A stretch of DNA of 34,503 nt from contig NZ_BLZO01000123.1 of the NCBI RefSeq assembly GCF_014132355.1, positions 1-34,503 of the forward strand, written 5' to 3'. Under the pieces are notes generated by a model. The model saw nothing but the letters and a program-made list of their open reading frames with translations, ran no database searches and was not told the origin of the DNA. This DNA is from Okeania sp. KiyG1. GTDB taxonomy: Bacteria > Cyanobacteriota > Cyanobacteriia > Cyanobacteriales > Microcoleaceae. Numbering within the stretch: the first letter of the stretch is position 1; every line of letters begins with the position of its first letter. Positions 18,320-27,455 of this stretch are shown piece after piece. The position numbers and the translations under genes are program-made.

Positions 18320-18996
18320 ACCAATATTACTGTCGAAGAAATAATTTCTTCAGACTTCCAATGGTTAAGTCGAGAAGGGGATGTTTTGCTCAGTGTTTCT
18401 AGTCAAGAACATGGAGAATTTCTGGTCCTCAATGAAATGCAATTAAGAACTGTTCAACAATTATTAATTATTAATTATTAATTATTAATTATTAAACGCC
18501 TTTTGTTCCTATTCTAAAAGCAGGAGGAGAAGAAGCAACTGTCAGACAAGCATTGCAACTTTTACGAGAAGATGAACAACTCTTAGAATTAGAAAATTTA
18601 CTAGCATTTTTTGCTACATTTGTATTGAATACCGAAATAGTACAACAGATAATGAGGTGGGATATGGCAGTTTTACAAGAATCTCCTTGGTATCAACAAA
18701 TCTTACAAGAGGGAGTAACAATTGGCGAACAACGAGGTGAACAACGAGGAATTGAAATTGGTCAACAAAGAGGAATTGAAGTTGGTCAACAAAGAGGAAT
18801 TGAAATTGGTCAACAAAGAGGAATACTTTCTGGAATAGAACTAGGATTAGAATTGAAATTTGGCGAATCAGGAAAAGAGATATTTTCAGAGATTAATACA
18901 ATTGAAAATATTCAGGTTTTAGAAACAATTCTCGCCTCTCTCAAAACTGTGGAAACTATCGAGCAATTACGGCAAATTTTTCAGTCAGATTCTTAA
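18320..18996 (+). pseudogene. Nuclease/transposase-like (Rpn/DUF4351-type) gene, middle lost and replaced by a heptamer array
   Basis: The N-terminal fragment (18320-18480) reads ITVEEIISSDFQWLSREGD then VLLSVSSQEHGEFLVLNEMQLR. It is followed by an ATTAATT heptamer array (about 18460-18495) that supplies stop codons. From 18496, in another frame, the sequence resumes TPFVPILKAGGEEATVRQAL and continues for 167 codons to the stop at 18996. The C-terminal piece, with ...REDEQLLELENLL, FATFVLNTEIVQQIMRWDM and three RGIEIGQQ-type octapeptides, matches the tail of cyanobacterial PD-(D/E)XK nuclease-like proteins of the Rpn/DUF4351 group. The central region that would carry catalytic residues is missing. 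Translation of the C-terminal part from an internal start (for example TTG 18553) is possible but unlikely to be functional. Confidence 0.7.
18460..18495. repeat. Heptamer short tandem repeat (ATTAATT)5 inside a broken gene
   Basis: Five tandem 7-bp units mark exactly the junction between the two remaining halves of the nuclease-like pseudogene. Confidence 0.85.
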
Positions 18997-19055
18997 ATAA
19001 GATATTCTCAAAAAACTGGGAATTCTGTTTCCTTCCTTTTCTTCCTATTCTTAAA

Positions 19056-19079
19056 GGTGGCGGGCATCTTGCCCGCACC
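19056..19079. other. Small hairpin GCGGGCA...TGCCCGC
   Basis: A 7-bp stem with a short loop lies between the nuclease pseudogene and gcvT. Sequences of this type are dispersed intergenic hairpins in cyanobacteria. There is no T tract, so a terminator role is uncertain. Confidence 0.4.
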
Positions 19080-19198
19080 ACAAGAATAAAACTGTCAGCA
19101 GACTCTGATCGCTTTGCCATGGCTACTCTCTCCTGATTCCTGTAAATACCTACTATGTCCTAAAATCAATAAAGTTATTATAAATTAGGGACATACCA

Positions 19199-20344
19199 GT
19201 GGCCAAATCAACAGAATCTAATACACAATCTCTTTCTCGCACACCTCTATATGACTTATGCACGGAACTTAAGGCCAGAATGGTAGAATTTTCTGGGTGG
19301 GAAATGCCAGTACAATACACCAGCATCAGTACCGAACATGAGGCAGTACGCACAAAAGCGGGAATGTTCGACATTTCCCACATGGGTAAGTTTATCGCTC
19401 AAGGCCACGATTTAATCGAAAAAATTCAACTTTTAGTACCTTCCGACCTGAGTAGTTTAGAACCTGGTAAAGCTCAATATACTGTCTTATTAAACCCCCA
19501 GGGAGGCATTATTGATGACTTCATTTTCTATCGTCAAAGTGATGACCCCGTTACCAACGAAGCACGGGGTTTTATGATTGTTAATGCTGCCACTAAAGCT
19601 AATGATAAAGCATGGATATTAAGTAATCTAGAAAATAGTGGTGTTAAATTCCAAGATATCTCTGAGGAAAAAGTGTTATTAGCTGTGCAAGGTCCGGAAG
19701 CAGAATCTTATGTGCAGCAATTTGTTAAGGAAAATTTGGCATCAATTGGATTTTTCGGGCATTCAGATATTACTGTATTAGAGCAACCTGGTTTTATTGC
19801 CAGAACTGGTTACACTGGGGAAGATGGGTTTGAAATTATGGTTGACCCGTCTGTGGGTGTGGAGTTATGGCGCAGTTTATTGAATGCTGGCGTTACTCCC
19901 TGCGGTTTGGGAGCAAGAGATACTCTACGTTTAGAAGCTGCAATGGCACTTTACGGTCAAGATATTGATACTGAAACTACTCCTTTGGAAGCGGGTTTAA
20001 GTTGGTTAGTTCACCTTGATAAAAAGGGAGAATTTATTGGTCGTCAGGTCTTGGAAACACAAAAAGCAGAAGGAGTCTCAAAACGTTTGGTAGGTTTGGA
20101 AATGCTCGATCGCTCTATTGCTCGTCATGGTTATTCTGTTGTGAGTGATGGCAAAGTGGTGGGAGAAGTTACCAGCGGTACTAAGTCTCCTACTTTGGGG
20201 AAAGCGATCGCTCTAGCTTATGTACCGAAAAAATTAGCTAAGGTTGGTCAAAAATTGGAAGTAGAAGTTAGGGGTAAAAATTATGCAGCTATTGTTGTTA
20301 AGCGCCCCTTTTATAGAAGTCAAAAGTCAAAAGTTAAAAGTTAA
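19199..20344 (+). CDS. gcvT: Aminomethyltransferase (glycine cleavage system T protein)
   Basis: Transfers the methylene group from aminomethyl-lipoyl H protein to tetrahydrofolate and releases ammonia, the T step of glycine cleavage used for photorespiratory glycine and one-carbon supply. The 381-residue protein shows the family landmarks: TPLYDLCTELKARMVEFSGW (residues 15-34), FDISHMGKF (57-65), QYTVLLNPQGGIIDDFIFYR with the conserved acidic pair (about 93-112), GYTGEDGFEI (about 205) and GLGARDTLRLEAAMALYG (about 237-254). The start is GTG at 19199; the next Met is inside the conserved domain. The last eight residues, SQKSKVKS, lie beyond the usual C-terminus and come from an AAAAGTC heptamer run (20320-20347). 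No glycine riboswitch or gcvH/gcvP was seen nearby. Confidence 0.97.
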   Translation: MAKSTESNTQSLSRTPLYDLCTELKARMVEFSGWEMPVQYTSISTEHEAVRTKAGMFDISHMGKFIAQGHDLIEKIQLLVPSDLSSLEPGKAQYTVLLNPQGGIIDDFIFYRQSDDPVTNEARGFMIVNAATKANDKAWILSNLENSGVKFQDISEEKVLLAVQGPEAESYVQQFVKENLASIGFFGHSDITVLEQPGFIARTGYTGEDGFEIMVDPSVGVELWRSLLNAGVTPCGLGARDTLRLEAAMALYGQDIDTETTPLEAGLSWLVHLDKKGEFIGRQVLETQKAEGVSKRLVGLEMLDRSIARHGYSVVSDGKVVGEVTSGTKSPTLGKAIALAYVPKKLAKVGQKLEVEVRGKNYAAIVVKRPFYRSQKSKVKS

Positions 20345-20351
20345 AAGTAGT

Positions 20352-20377
20352 GGGAGCAAGATGCTCCCTAAATTTTT
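20352..20377 (+). terminator. Probable gcvT terminator
   Basis: GGGAGCA and TGCTCCC form a perfect 7-bp stem around AGA, beginning 7 nt after the stop codon and followed by TAAATTTTT. Confidence 0.6.
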
Positions 20378-20460
20378 GGGTAGTATAGATAGTGTGTAGT
20401 AGATGCTCCACAGCTAAAACTGTGCACTCTTATTTTTGTTTATAGATGTCTTTATCTCCC

Positions 20461-20541
20461 CACATTCCCCCTCCTGGGAGGGGTTAGGGGTGGGTTGGGA
20501 GGGGTTAGGGGTGGGTTGGGAGGGGTTAGGGGTGGGTCCCA
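20461..20541. repeat. G-rich 21-bp tandem repeat, G-quadruplex potential
   Basis: Three tandem 21-bp units (three heptamers long) contain GGGAGGGGTTAGGGGTGGG. Each unit alone has four G runs of three or more with loops of 1-3 nt, the classic G-quadruplex pattern, on the plus strand. The block lies upstream of the first Uma2 gene. The minus-strand version of the same unit is at 5614-5745. Confidence 0.85.
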
Positions 20542-20611
20542 CACTTCCCATCTAAGGCAAAGGCACTATTTTAGCTGAAACAGTCCACTACATAATGTGA
20601 GGAAATAAAAT

Positions 20612-21313
20612 ATGGCAATACAACTTCCCTTGTCCCAAACTAACTCAGAAATAGTTTATCCAGATAGTAATGGGCAACCAATGGCAGATAATACAATTCA
20701 ATTTCGTTGGATTACAGTTATTCATTATAATTTAGCTTGGTTATTTGCAGATAATACTGAAGTTTTTGTGGCAGGAGATTTACTTTGGTATCCGGTAGAA
20801 GGGAATAATAAATTACGACAAGCGCCAGATGTTATGGTGGTTTTTGGAGTGCCGAAAGGAAACAGGGGTTCTGATCAGCAATGGAAAGAAAATAATATTG
20901 CTCCACAAGTAGTATTTGAGATTCTTTCTCCGGGAAAGACACCTAAAGAAATGGAGCGTAAGTTATTATTTTATGACCGCTATGGAGTGGAAGAATATTA
21001 TCTTTATGACCCGCAAAAAAATAGTTTAACGGGATGGTTACGTTCAGAACTTTTCCTAGAAAGAATTGATGAAATAAATGGCTTTGTTTCGCCTAGGTTA
21101 GGTATCAGGTTTGAGTTAACAACAGAAACACTAATTTTGTACCGTCCTGATGAACAACCGTTTACAGATTATATTGAAGTTCAGCAACAACTTGAGGCAA
21201 CAGAAAATCGTGCTTTAGAAGCAGAAAATCGTGCCATTGTTGCTGAAGAGCGCGCCAAACGTTTAGAACAATTATTGCGAGAAGCGGGTATCGATCCTGA
21301 AAGCAATGGATAG
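20612..21313 (+). CDS. Uma2 (DUF820) family PD-(D/E)XK endonuclease-like protein, copy 1
   Basis: The 233-residue protein carries the Uma2 core: APDVMVVF (D73), VVFEILSPG (E103) and, in the helix after, ERKLLFYDRYGVEEYYLYDP. Residues about 185-225 form an Ala/Arg/Glu-rich coiled coil (ENRALEAENRAIVAEERAK), and the end REAGIDP is conserved. The family adopts a restriction-endonuclease fold and is greatly expanded in cyanobacteria; its biological role is not established. Translation starts at an ATG 9 nt after GTGAGG. The leader directly abuts the end of a MITE-like sequence (TTTTAGCTGAAACAGTCC). It is the first of four tandem paralogues. Confidence 0.92.
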   Translation: MAIQLPLSQTNSEIVYPDSNGQPMADNTIQFRWITVIHYNLAWLFADNTEVFVAGDLLWYPVEGNNKLRQAPDVMVVFGVPKGNRGSDQQWKENNIAPQVVFEILSPGKTPKEMERKLLFYDRYGVEEYYLYDPQKNSLTGWLRSELFLERIDEINGFVSPRLGIRFELTTETLILYRPDEQPFTDYIEVQQQLEATENRALEAENRAIVAEERAKRLEQLLREAGIDPESNG

Positions 21314-21521
21314 GTTGAATTTTTAGAAAAAGTAGGATGGTGCGTTACGTTACCACTAACGCACCCTAATGGACCGACACACCTTAAATGGTGCATTAGA
21401 TGGGGAGTGTGGGGAGGGTGGGAAGTGTGGGAAGGGTGGGGAGAAAAAGACACCTAGAAATAAAAATCTATTCCACAGTTTTAGCTGTGTCAGTCTACTA
21501 AATAATGTGAGGAAATAAAAT
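21314..21521. repeat. Spacer of the Uma2 tandem duplication (unit 1)
   Basis: This sequence and 22094-22301 look identical: 'gttgaatttttagaaaaag', a GTGCGTTACGTTACCACTAA / GCACC segment, a G-rich tract (GGGGAGTGTGGGGAGGGTGG) and TTTTAGCTGTGTCAGTC before the next ribosome binding site. The inverted ends 'ggaccgacacacctta' and 'ttttagctgtgtcagtc' suggest a MITE carried along in the duplication. Confidence 0.8.
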
Positions 21522-22106
21522 ATGGCAATACAACTTCCCTTGTCCCAAACTAACTCAGAAATAGTTGATCCAGATAGTGATGGACAACCAATGGCAGATA
21601 ATACAATTCAATTTCGTTGGATTACAGTTATTCATTATAATTTAGCCTGGTTATTTGCAGATAATACTGAAGTTTTTGTGGCAGGAGATTTACTTTGGTA
21701 TCCGGTAGAAGGGAATAATAAATTACGACAAGCGCCAGATGTTATGGTGGTTTTTGGAGTGCCGAAAGGAGACAGGGGTTCTTATCAACAATGGAAAGAA
21801 AATAATATTGCTCCACAAGTAGTATTTGAGATTCTTTCTCCGGGAAATACACCTAAAGAAATGGAGCGTAAGTTATTATTTTATGACCGCTATGGAGTGG
21901 AAGAATATTATTTATATGACCCGCAAAAAAATAGTTTAACGGGATGGTTACGTTCAGAACTTTTCCTAGAAAGAATTGATGAAATAAATGGCTTTGTTTC
22001 GCCTCGGTTGGGTATTAGATTTCAACTAACAACAGAAACACTAATGTTGTACTGTCCTGATGACCAACCGTTTACAGATTATATTGAAGTTAGGTTGAAT
22101 TTTTAG
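21522..22106 (+). CDS. Uma2 family protein, copy 2, lacking the C-terminal coiled coil
   Basis: The 194-residue product is nearly identical to copies 1 and 3 through residue 190 and retains D73 and E103 of the nuclease core. It then ends EVRLNF: the sequence jumps from TATTGAAGTT straight to AGGTTGAATTTTTAG, which in copy 1 lies after the stop codon. About 130 bp encoding the coiled coil and the REAGIDP end have been deleted. The catalytic domain could still fold, but any oligomerisation by the coil would be lost. Its 5' leader and spacer are duplicated from the neighbours. Confidence 0.85.
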   Translation: MAIQLPLSQTNSEIVDPDSDGQPMADNTIQFRWITVIHYNLAWLFADNTEVFVAGDLLWYPVEGNNKLRQAPDVMVVFGVPKGDRGSYQQWKENNIAPQVVFEILSPGNTPKEMERKLLFYDRYGVEEYYLYDPQKNSLTGWLRSELFLERIDEINGFVSPRLGIRFQLTTETLMLYCPDDQPFTDYIEVRLNF

Positions 22107-22301
22107 AAAAAGTAGGATGGTGCGTTACGTTACCACTAACGCACCCTAATGGACCGACACACCTTAAATGGTGCATTAGATGGGGAGTGTGGGGAGGGTG
22201 GGAAGTGTGGGAAGGGTGGGGAGAAAAAGACACCTAGAAATAAAAATCTATTCCACAGTTTTAGCTGTGTCAGTCTACTAAATAATGTGAGGAAATAAAA
22301 T
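22107..22301. repeat. Spacer of the Uma2 tandem duplication (unit 2)
   Basis: A second copy of the spacer at 21314-21521, 780 bp further on. The repeat length of 780 bp (gene plus spacer) equals the distance between the starts of copies 2 and 3. Confidence 0.8.
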
Positions 22302-23024
22302 ATGGCAATACAACTTCCCTTGTCCCAAACTAACTCAGAAATAGTTGATCCAGATAGTGATGGACAACCAATGGCAGATAATACAATTCAATTTCGTTGG
22401 ATTACAGTTATTCATTATAATTTAGCTTGGTTATTTGCAGATAATACTGAAGTTTTTGTGGCAGGAGATTTACTTTGGTATCCGGTAGAAGGGAATAATA
22501 AATTACGACAAGCGCCAGATGTTATGGTGGTTTTTGGAGTGCTAAAAGGAGACCGAGGTTCTTATCAACAATGGAAAGAAAATAATATTGCTCCACAAGT
22601 AGTATTTGAGATTCTTTCTCCGGGAAATACACCCAAAGAAATGAATCGCAAATTATTATTTTATGACCGCTATGGAGTGGAAGAATATTATTTATATGAC
22701 CCGCAAAAAAATAGTTTAACGGGATGGTTACGTTCAGAACTTTTCCTGGAAATAATTGATGAAATAAATGGCTTTGTTTCGCCTAGGTTAGGTATCAGGT
22801 TTGAGTTAACAGCAGAAACACTAATGTTGTACCGTCCTGATGAGCAACAGTTTACAGATTATATTGAAGTGCAGCAACAACTTGAGGTGGCAAAAAATCG
22901 TGCCATTGTTGCTGAAGAACAACTTCAACAAGAACGCCAAGAGAAAGAAATTGCTCAAGAACGTGCAAAACGCTTAGAACAATTATTACGAGAAGCGGGG
23001 ATAGATCCCGAAACCAATAGATAG
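22302..23024 (+). CDS. Uma2 family PD-(D/E)XK endonuclease-like protein, copy 3
   Basis: A 240-residue paralogue with the same core (PDVMVVFGVLKG, VVFEILSPGNT). It differs at EMNRKLLF (ERK in the other copies) and LEIIDE, and its coiled coil is distinct: AKNRAIVAEEQLQQERQEKE then IAQERAKRLEQLLREAGIDP. The coil therefore varies between copies while the nuclease core is constant. It has the same GTGAGG ribosome binding site. The spacer after it differs from the earlier ones and carries 'gcgttcgcggagcgttgcgt' instead. Confidence 0.92.
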   Translation: MAIQLPLSQTNSEIVDPDSDGQPMADNTIQFRWITVIHYNLAWLFADNTEVFVAGDLLWYPVEGNNKLRQAPDVMVVFGVLKGDRGSYQQWKENNIAPQVVFEILSPGNTPKEMNRKLLFYDRYGVEEYYLYDPQKNSLTGWLRSELFLEIIDEINGFVSPRLGIRFELTAETLMLYRPDEQQFTDYIEVQQQLEVAKNRAIVAEEQLQQERQEKEIAQERAKRLEQLLREAGIDPETNR

Positions 23025-23142
23025 GTTAAATTTTGAGATGAAGTAGGCGTTCGCGGAGCGTTGCGTCAGCAGTATCGCTATATATATCGTCTACGATCTT
23101 TTCTTAATACTAAAAATACTGAGGCGCGTGAGGAAATAAAAT

Positions 23143-23886
23143 ATGGTAATACAACTTCCCTTGTCCCAAACTAACTCAGAAATAGTTTATCCAGATAGTG
23201 ATGGACAACCCATGGCAGATAATACAATTCAATTTCGTTGGATTACAGTTATTCATTATAATTTAGCTTGGTTATTTAAAGATAATGCTGAAGTTTTTGT
23301 GGCAGGAGATTTACTTTGGTATCCGGTAGAAAAAAATAATAAATTAAGACAAGCGCCAGATGTAATGGTGGTTTTTGGAGTGCCAAAAGGAGACCGAGGT
23401 TCTTATCAACAATGGAAAGAAAATAATATTGCTCCACAAGTAGTATTTGAGATTCTTTCTCCGGGAAATACACCTAAAGAAATGGAGCGTAAGTTATTAT
23501 TTTATGACCGCTATGGAGTGGAAGAATATTATCTTTATGACCCGCAAAAAAATAGTTTAACGGGATGGTTACGTTCAGAACTTTTCCTAGAAAGAATTGA
23601 TGAAATAAATGGCTTTGTTTCGCCTAGGTTAGGAATTAGGTTTGAGTTAACAGCAGAAACACTAATGTTGTACCGTCCTGATGACCAACCATTTACAGAT
23701 TACATTGAAGTGCAGCAACAATTGGAGGCAACAGAAAATCGTGCTTTAGAATCAGAAAATCGTGCTTTAGAAGCAGAAAGTCGTGCTTTAGAAGCAGAAA
23801 GTCGTGCCACTGTTGCTGAAGAGCGTACCAAACGGTTAGAACAATTATTACGAGAAGCGGGGATAGATCCCGAAACTAATGGATAG
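23143..23886 (+). CDS. Uma2 family PD-(D/E)XK endonuclease-like protein, copy 4
   Basis: A 247-residue paralogue, MVIQLPLSQ at the start, with the conserved D73 and E103 and a few private changes (AWLFKDNAEV, VEKNNKLRQ). Its coiled coil is the longest, with heptads of the ENRALEA / ESRALEA type repeated about four times (21 bp per heptad). This suggests expansion by tandem repetition in register with the reading frame. The start has GTGAGG 9 nt upstream. The downstream spacer repeats the 'ggcgttcgcggagcgttgcg' segment found after copy 3. Confidence 0.92.
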   Translation: MVIQLPLSQTNSEIVYPDSDGQPMADNTIQFRWITVIHYNLAWLFKDNAEVFVAGDLLWYPVEKNNKLRQAPDVMVVFGVPKGDRGSYQQWKENNIAPQVVFEILSPGNTPKEMERKLLFYDRYGVEEYYLYDPQKNSLTGWLRSELFLERIDEINGFVSPRLGIRFELTAETLMLYRPDDQPFTDYIEVQQQLEATENRALESENRALEAESRALEAESRATVAEERTKRLEQLLREAGIDPETNG

Positions 23887-23952
23887 GTTGAGTTTTTAGA
23901 GAAAATAGGCGTTCGCGGAGCGTTGCGTCAGCAGTATCGCTATTCAAATCTC

Positions 23953-24070
23953 TTGGGTGCATCTCATAGCAAGCAAAAATACTTTTTTCCTATATATTCC
24001 CTATTCCCTGTTGCCTGTTGCCTAAAAGCCATAATTTTTTGGCTTTATTCATGCATTGAGATGCACCCAA
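23953..24070. repeat. MITE, 118 bp, 14-bp perfect TIR TTGGGTGCATCTCA
   Basis: The ends TTGGGTGCATCTCA and TGAGATGCACCCAA are exact complements and are flanked by TCTC on both sides, a probable 4-bp target duplication. The centre contains heptamers TTCCCTA/TTCCCTG/TTGCCTG. It lies between the Uma2 array and the TIGR02921 gene. Confidence 0.8.
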
Positions 24071-24121
24071 TCTCTTTTGTTCTTTTACTCGATAACTAAA
24101 TAATTTGCAGGAGTAAATTTT

Positions 24122-26931
24122 ATGAAAATTAAAAAATTCTGAATCTGACTTTTTACAGTATCTTTTGGGTCTGGAATGTGACATTTTTGGGAGTTGTCTA
24201 TTTCTGGATTTTACCAGCTATTGGATGGTCTTTAATTGAAGATACTTTCTCTGGTTTAATTCCCAGTCAATTTTTAATTACTTTCATTGGAATAGTAGCA
24301 ATTCCCACTATTTTTACTATCATTGGTGGATGGCGTTTTCGGAAACAACCTCTGCAATTAATTCGTTTATTTTATGGGGTCGAAGCTCCTCTATTTTTAC
24401 TCTGTCTTTTACGTTTATTCGTACTACGAGAACTTACTCAAGCTAGCACTTTAATTTTAGCCACAATTTTCATTAGTATTATCGCTTTTGCTCTGGAAAT
24501 GTTACATGGTTATGCTAATCGAAATAAGTTAGTATCATGGCTACAAATGTTTGCCCACACCCTAATGTTATTAACAGGTTTATATGTGGGAGTATTACTA
24601 CTATTTTATGCCGTGCCAGTATCCGTAATGTTAGTACGAGAATTTTTCTCATTTTACTGGCTTCGAGGAATTATTTCTGAGTTAACTTATTCTCCGGGCT
24701 ATGTATTTACATTGCTCTTATTTTTATTTGTCTTGGCTTTAACAACAACTTTATTTGTGTTTATGCCCTCAGCATTAGCCAGTTTATACGTTCATTCTGG
24801 ACAAAGAATACTCAGAACATTTGCTCATCAACATGGTCATCAACGTACATTTCAGGGAATTATTGCAGTAATAACTGCTTGGATGATTCTGTTTGTTTCA
24901 TTTCAACAACAACCCCAAGTTGTAGCTTTTCAAATGTTAGATTTACCAGTCAGAAATAATAGCGATCGCCAAGAACTTTTAGCTAATTATAATTTAATTA
25001 AAGATGGATTAGTCAATGCCTATTTATCCTCATATCGTTATCTCGGTACTGCTGCCCAAAGTAACCAAATTCGGATTATGTATAGAAGCACATTTGGCTT
25101 ACCAGAACCGATCAATCAATCATTACAAAATTACTTCAATCATCTAATTTCACCATTCTTATATCAAGGCTCTCCTAAAGATAGAGAAAAAGCTGGAAAA
25201 CTATACAGTCAATTTTTCGATACTCCCATCCAAAAAGGAGAACAAAAAACAATTATTAAGGCCATCCAATCAACAGCAAATCGAGATGAAGTTAAGGCTG
25301 GATTATTAAATATTGGACAACAAAAAGTCTGGCTGAAAGAACAAGAAATTACAGTTACAGAACATGGAGACTGGGCAGATATAGAACTATATGAAATTTA
25401 TGAAAATCAAACCTTTGAACCCCAAGAAATACTCTATTATTTTACCCTGCCAGAAAGTGCAGTTATTACAGGTATTTGGTTAGGCGATACTGACAACCTA
25501 GAAAAACGTTTTCCTTTCAAAGTTTCCCCCCGTGGTGCAGCTCAAAAAGTCTATACTTCCCAAGTACGACGAGAGCGACCCGTTGACCCTGCACTTCTAG
25601 AAAAAGTCGGACCCAGACAATATCGTTTACGAGCATTTCCCGTACCAGCAAAATTGTCCGCAACCCAACGAGAAGAAAACCCCGAACAACCCACTCAAAT
25701 GCACCTGTGGTTAACCTATCAAGTAATGGCACAAAACAATAGTTGGGCATTACCGCAGTTGACAGAGAAACGCAACATATATTGGAATAAAGACACTCAA
25801 CGAATGTATAACGCTGAGTTTGTCAGAAATTATCAAGAAACATGGTTGCCACCCACCGTACCAGCGATCGCCGAACAAACTCCCCGACAACATCAGATAA
25901 ATTTCCCTAACAACTACAGTATTTCTGCTCAACCCCTAGAAACACCAGAAGAATTTTTAGTAGAAAGCGGACGCTTTGCAGTGGTACTGGATACTTCCTA
26001 TAGTATGAAAGCTCAAACCAAAGAACTCAAAAAGACAATTAACTCCTTGCTGGAAAATGGTTTTGGAGACCTGAGTTTTGGCAATGGTGATGCTGACTTA
26101 TTTCTGACTAATGTTACACTGCCACCCGAACGCATTGATGATATTAGTCAGTTTGATGTAGAGAAAGTAACATTTTTCGGTACACTCCAATACAAAGAAA
26201 TGCTGGAACAGTATCTCCAGTTACGAGGTGACACTCGCTACAAAGGGGTAATATTAGTCAGCGATGAAGGTAGTTATGAATTATCTAGAAACAATAAAGA
26301 GATGCCAAATTTATCTGCACCTTTGTGGATGTTGCATTTAGGTGCGATGCCGCCTGCTTATGATGATGCCACATTAAAATTGATTCAAAAAAGCGGGGGT
26401 GGTGTAGCAACAAAACTTGCCGAAATATTCCAACAAGTGACCGCAAAATCAAATTTCGGAGATTCTGTTGTCAGCGTTGCTGATGGTTACGCTTGGTTCC
26501 TGGATAAAAAATCTCCTGATGAAACAACTGAGGAGAATTTTGCACCTCTGGCCGCTCAACAGTTAGCAGCTCAACAGTTAGTTTTGGGGTTGAGTAAACA
26601 AATGAACTTAGAAACTCTTGATGAATTGGATACTATTCACGCGATCGCCAAGACTTATAAAATAGTCACTCCTTATTCTTCAATGATCGTCTTAGTTAAC
26701 GACGAACAACGGGAAGCACTCAGACGCGCAGAAGCAGCAGCAGACCGTTTTAACCGCAAAGTTGAAGATGGCAAGGAACAGTTAAGCGACCCCAATAACC
26801 CATTAGAGGATGTAAGTGTACCTGAACCTGGTATGGTATTAGGAATGGTGGCAATGGGAATAGGGTTATGGGTAAGTCAAAACAAGTTAAAATTCAAAAG
26901 TCAAAAGTCAAAAGTTAAAAGTAATTTCTGA
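24122..26931 (+). CDS. TIGR02921-type VIT/VWA integral membrane protein with PEP-CTERM signal (1-nt frameshift near the start)
   Basis: The long frame opens at 24133; with only a GTG at 24178 as start it would lack a ribosome binding site and cut a membrane helix. Upstream, ATG 24122 has CAGGAG 8 nt before it. Adding one A to the A run at 24131-24136 joins MKIKKILNLTFYSIFWVWN to the frame, giving about 936 residues. The first 240 residues of the frame (counting from 24178) hold about six membrane helices. A VIT-like domain (about 375-500) and a VWA domain (about 598-760) with the MIDAS motif DTSYS follow. VPEPGMVLGMVAMGIGLWV (881-899) plus a Lys-rich tail is a PEP-CTERM exosortase signal. The last residues, KSQKSKVKS, derive from a heptamer run. 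The role is inferred to be envelope-related; function is not established. Confidence 0.88.
26892..26924 (+). repeat. AAAAGTC-type heptamer run inside the 3' end of the TIGR02921 gene
   Basis: Four units (CAAAAGT/TAAAAGT) are translated as the terminal KSQKSKVKS. The same heptamer is translated at the end of gcvT (20320-20347). Confidence 0.8.
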
Positions 26932-27009
26932 CAACTGATAACTATAGCGATTTTACAGCATATTTCGGGCAAAAAATGTACAGGGTAAATGCTGAAAATC
27001 CTGTAGTCC

Positions 27010-27110
27010 AGTAGGGTGTCTTAGCGTTTGCGCAGCATTCCGTAGGAAAGCGTAACGCACCAAAAATTATGGAAGAGGCGGTGCGTTACATTGCATTAAC
27101 GCACCCTACT
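27010..27110. repeat. MITE-like repeat with AGTAGGGTG ends
   Basis: The ends AGTAGGGTGTCTTA and TTAACGCACCCTACT are inverted. The interior contains a GCGCAGCATTCC repeat and two CGTAACGCACC/GGTGCGTTAC arms. A 64-bp version is at 29366-29429, right after the STAND gene. Confidence 0.65.
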
Positions 27111-27407
27111 AGCTGTACAAGGTAAAAAGTGTCAGCGAAACACACCGAAAATTAACATTATAGGTGGTGCGTTACATTTTATTAGCGTACCCTAAAAAAG
27201 CGAGCGCACTATTCGTAGTGTTATAGCTAAAATACTCCTTGCAGCCACCGACAATGAAGCAAAGCACAAGAAATATGATTATAATAATAGCAAGATCACT
27301 TATGTTCTTAGGAAGTCTTATAATTTTTAGATACTTAGGAAGTCTCATAATGTTTAGATACTAATGTTTAGACAGTGAAAGAAGTAAAAACTAAATGAAG
27401 GCAAGAA

Positions 27408-27433
27408 ATCTACTAATTCTAATGTTAGTAGAT
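27408..27433 (-). terminator. Possible terminator of the glycine-rich small protein gene
   Basis: ATCTACTAA and TTAGTAGAT form a perfect 9-bp stem; read on the minus strand it follows the stop codon at 27456 by about 22 nt and is followed by TTTC. The T tract is short. Confidence 0.45.
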
Positions 27434-27455
27434 TTTCCAAGAAATTGCTCTGAGA

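Larger units (their letters stand above)
26932..27455. other. Intergenic region with MITE and small direct repeats
   Basis: It holds the AGTAGGGTG element at 27010-27110, a further GTGCGTTACATT fragment (27163-27195), a direct repeat TTAGGAAGTCT..ATAAT..TTTAGATACT (27309-27362) and the hairpin at 27408-27433. No gene was found. Confidence 0.6.
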
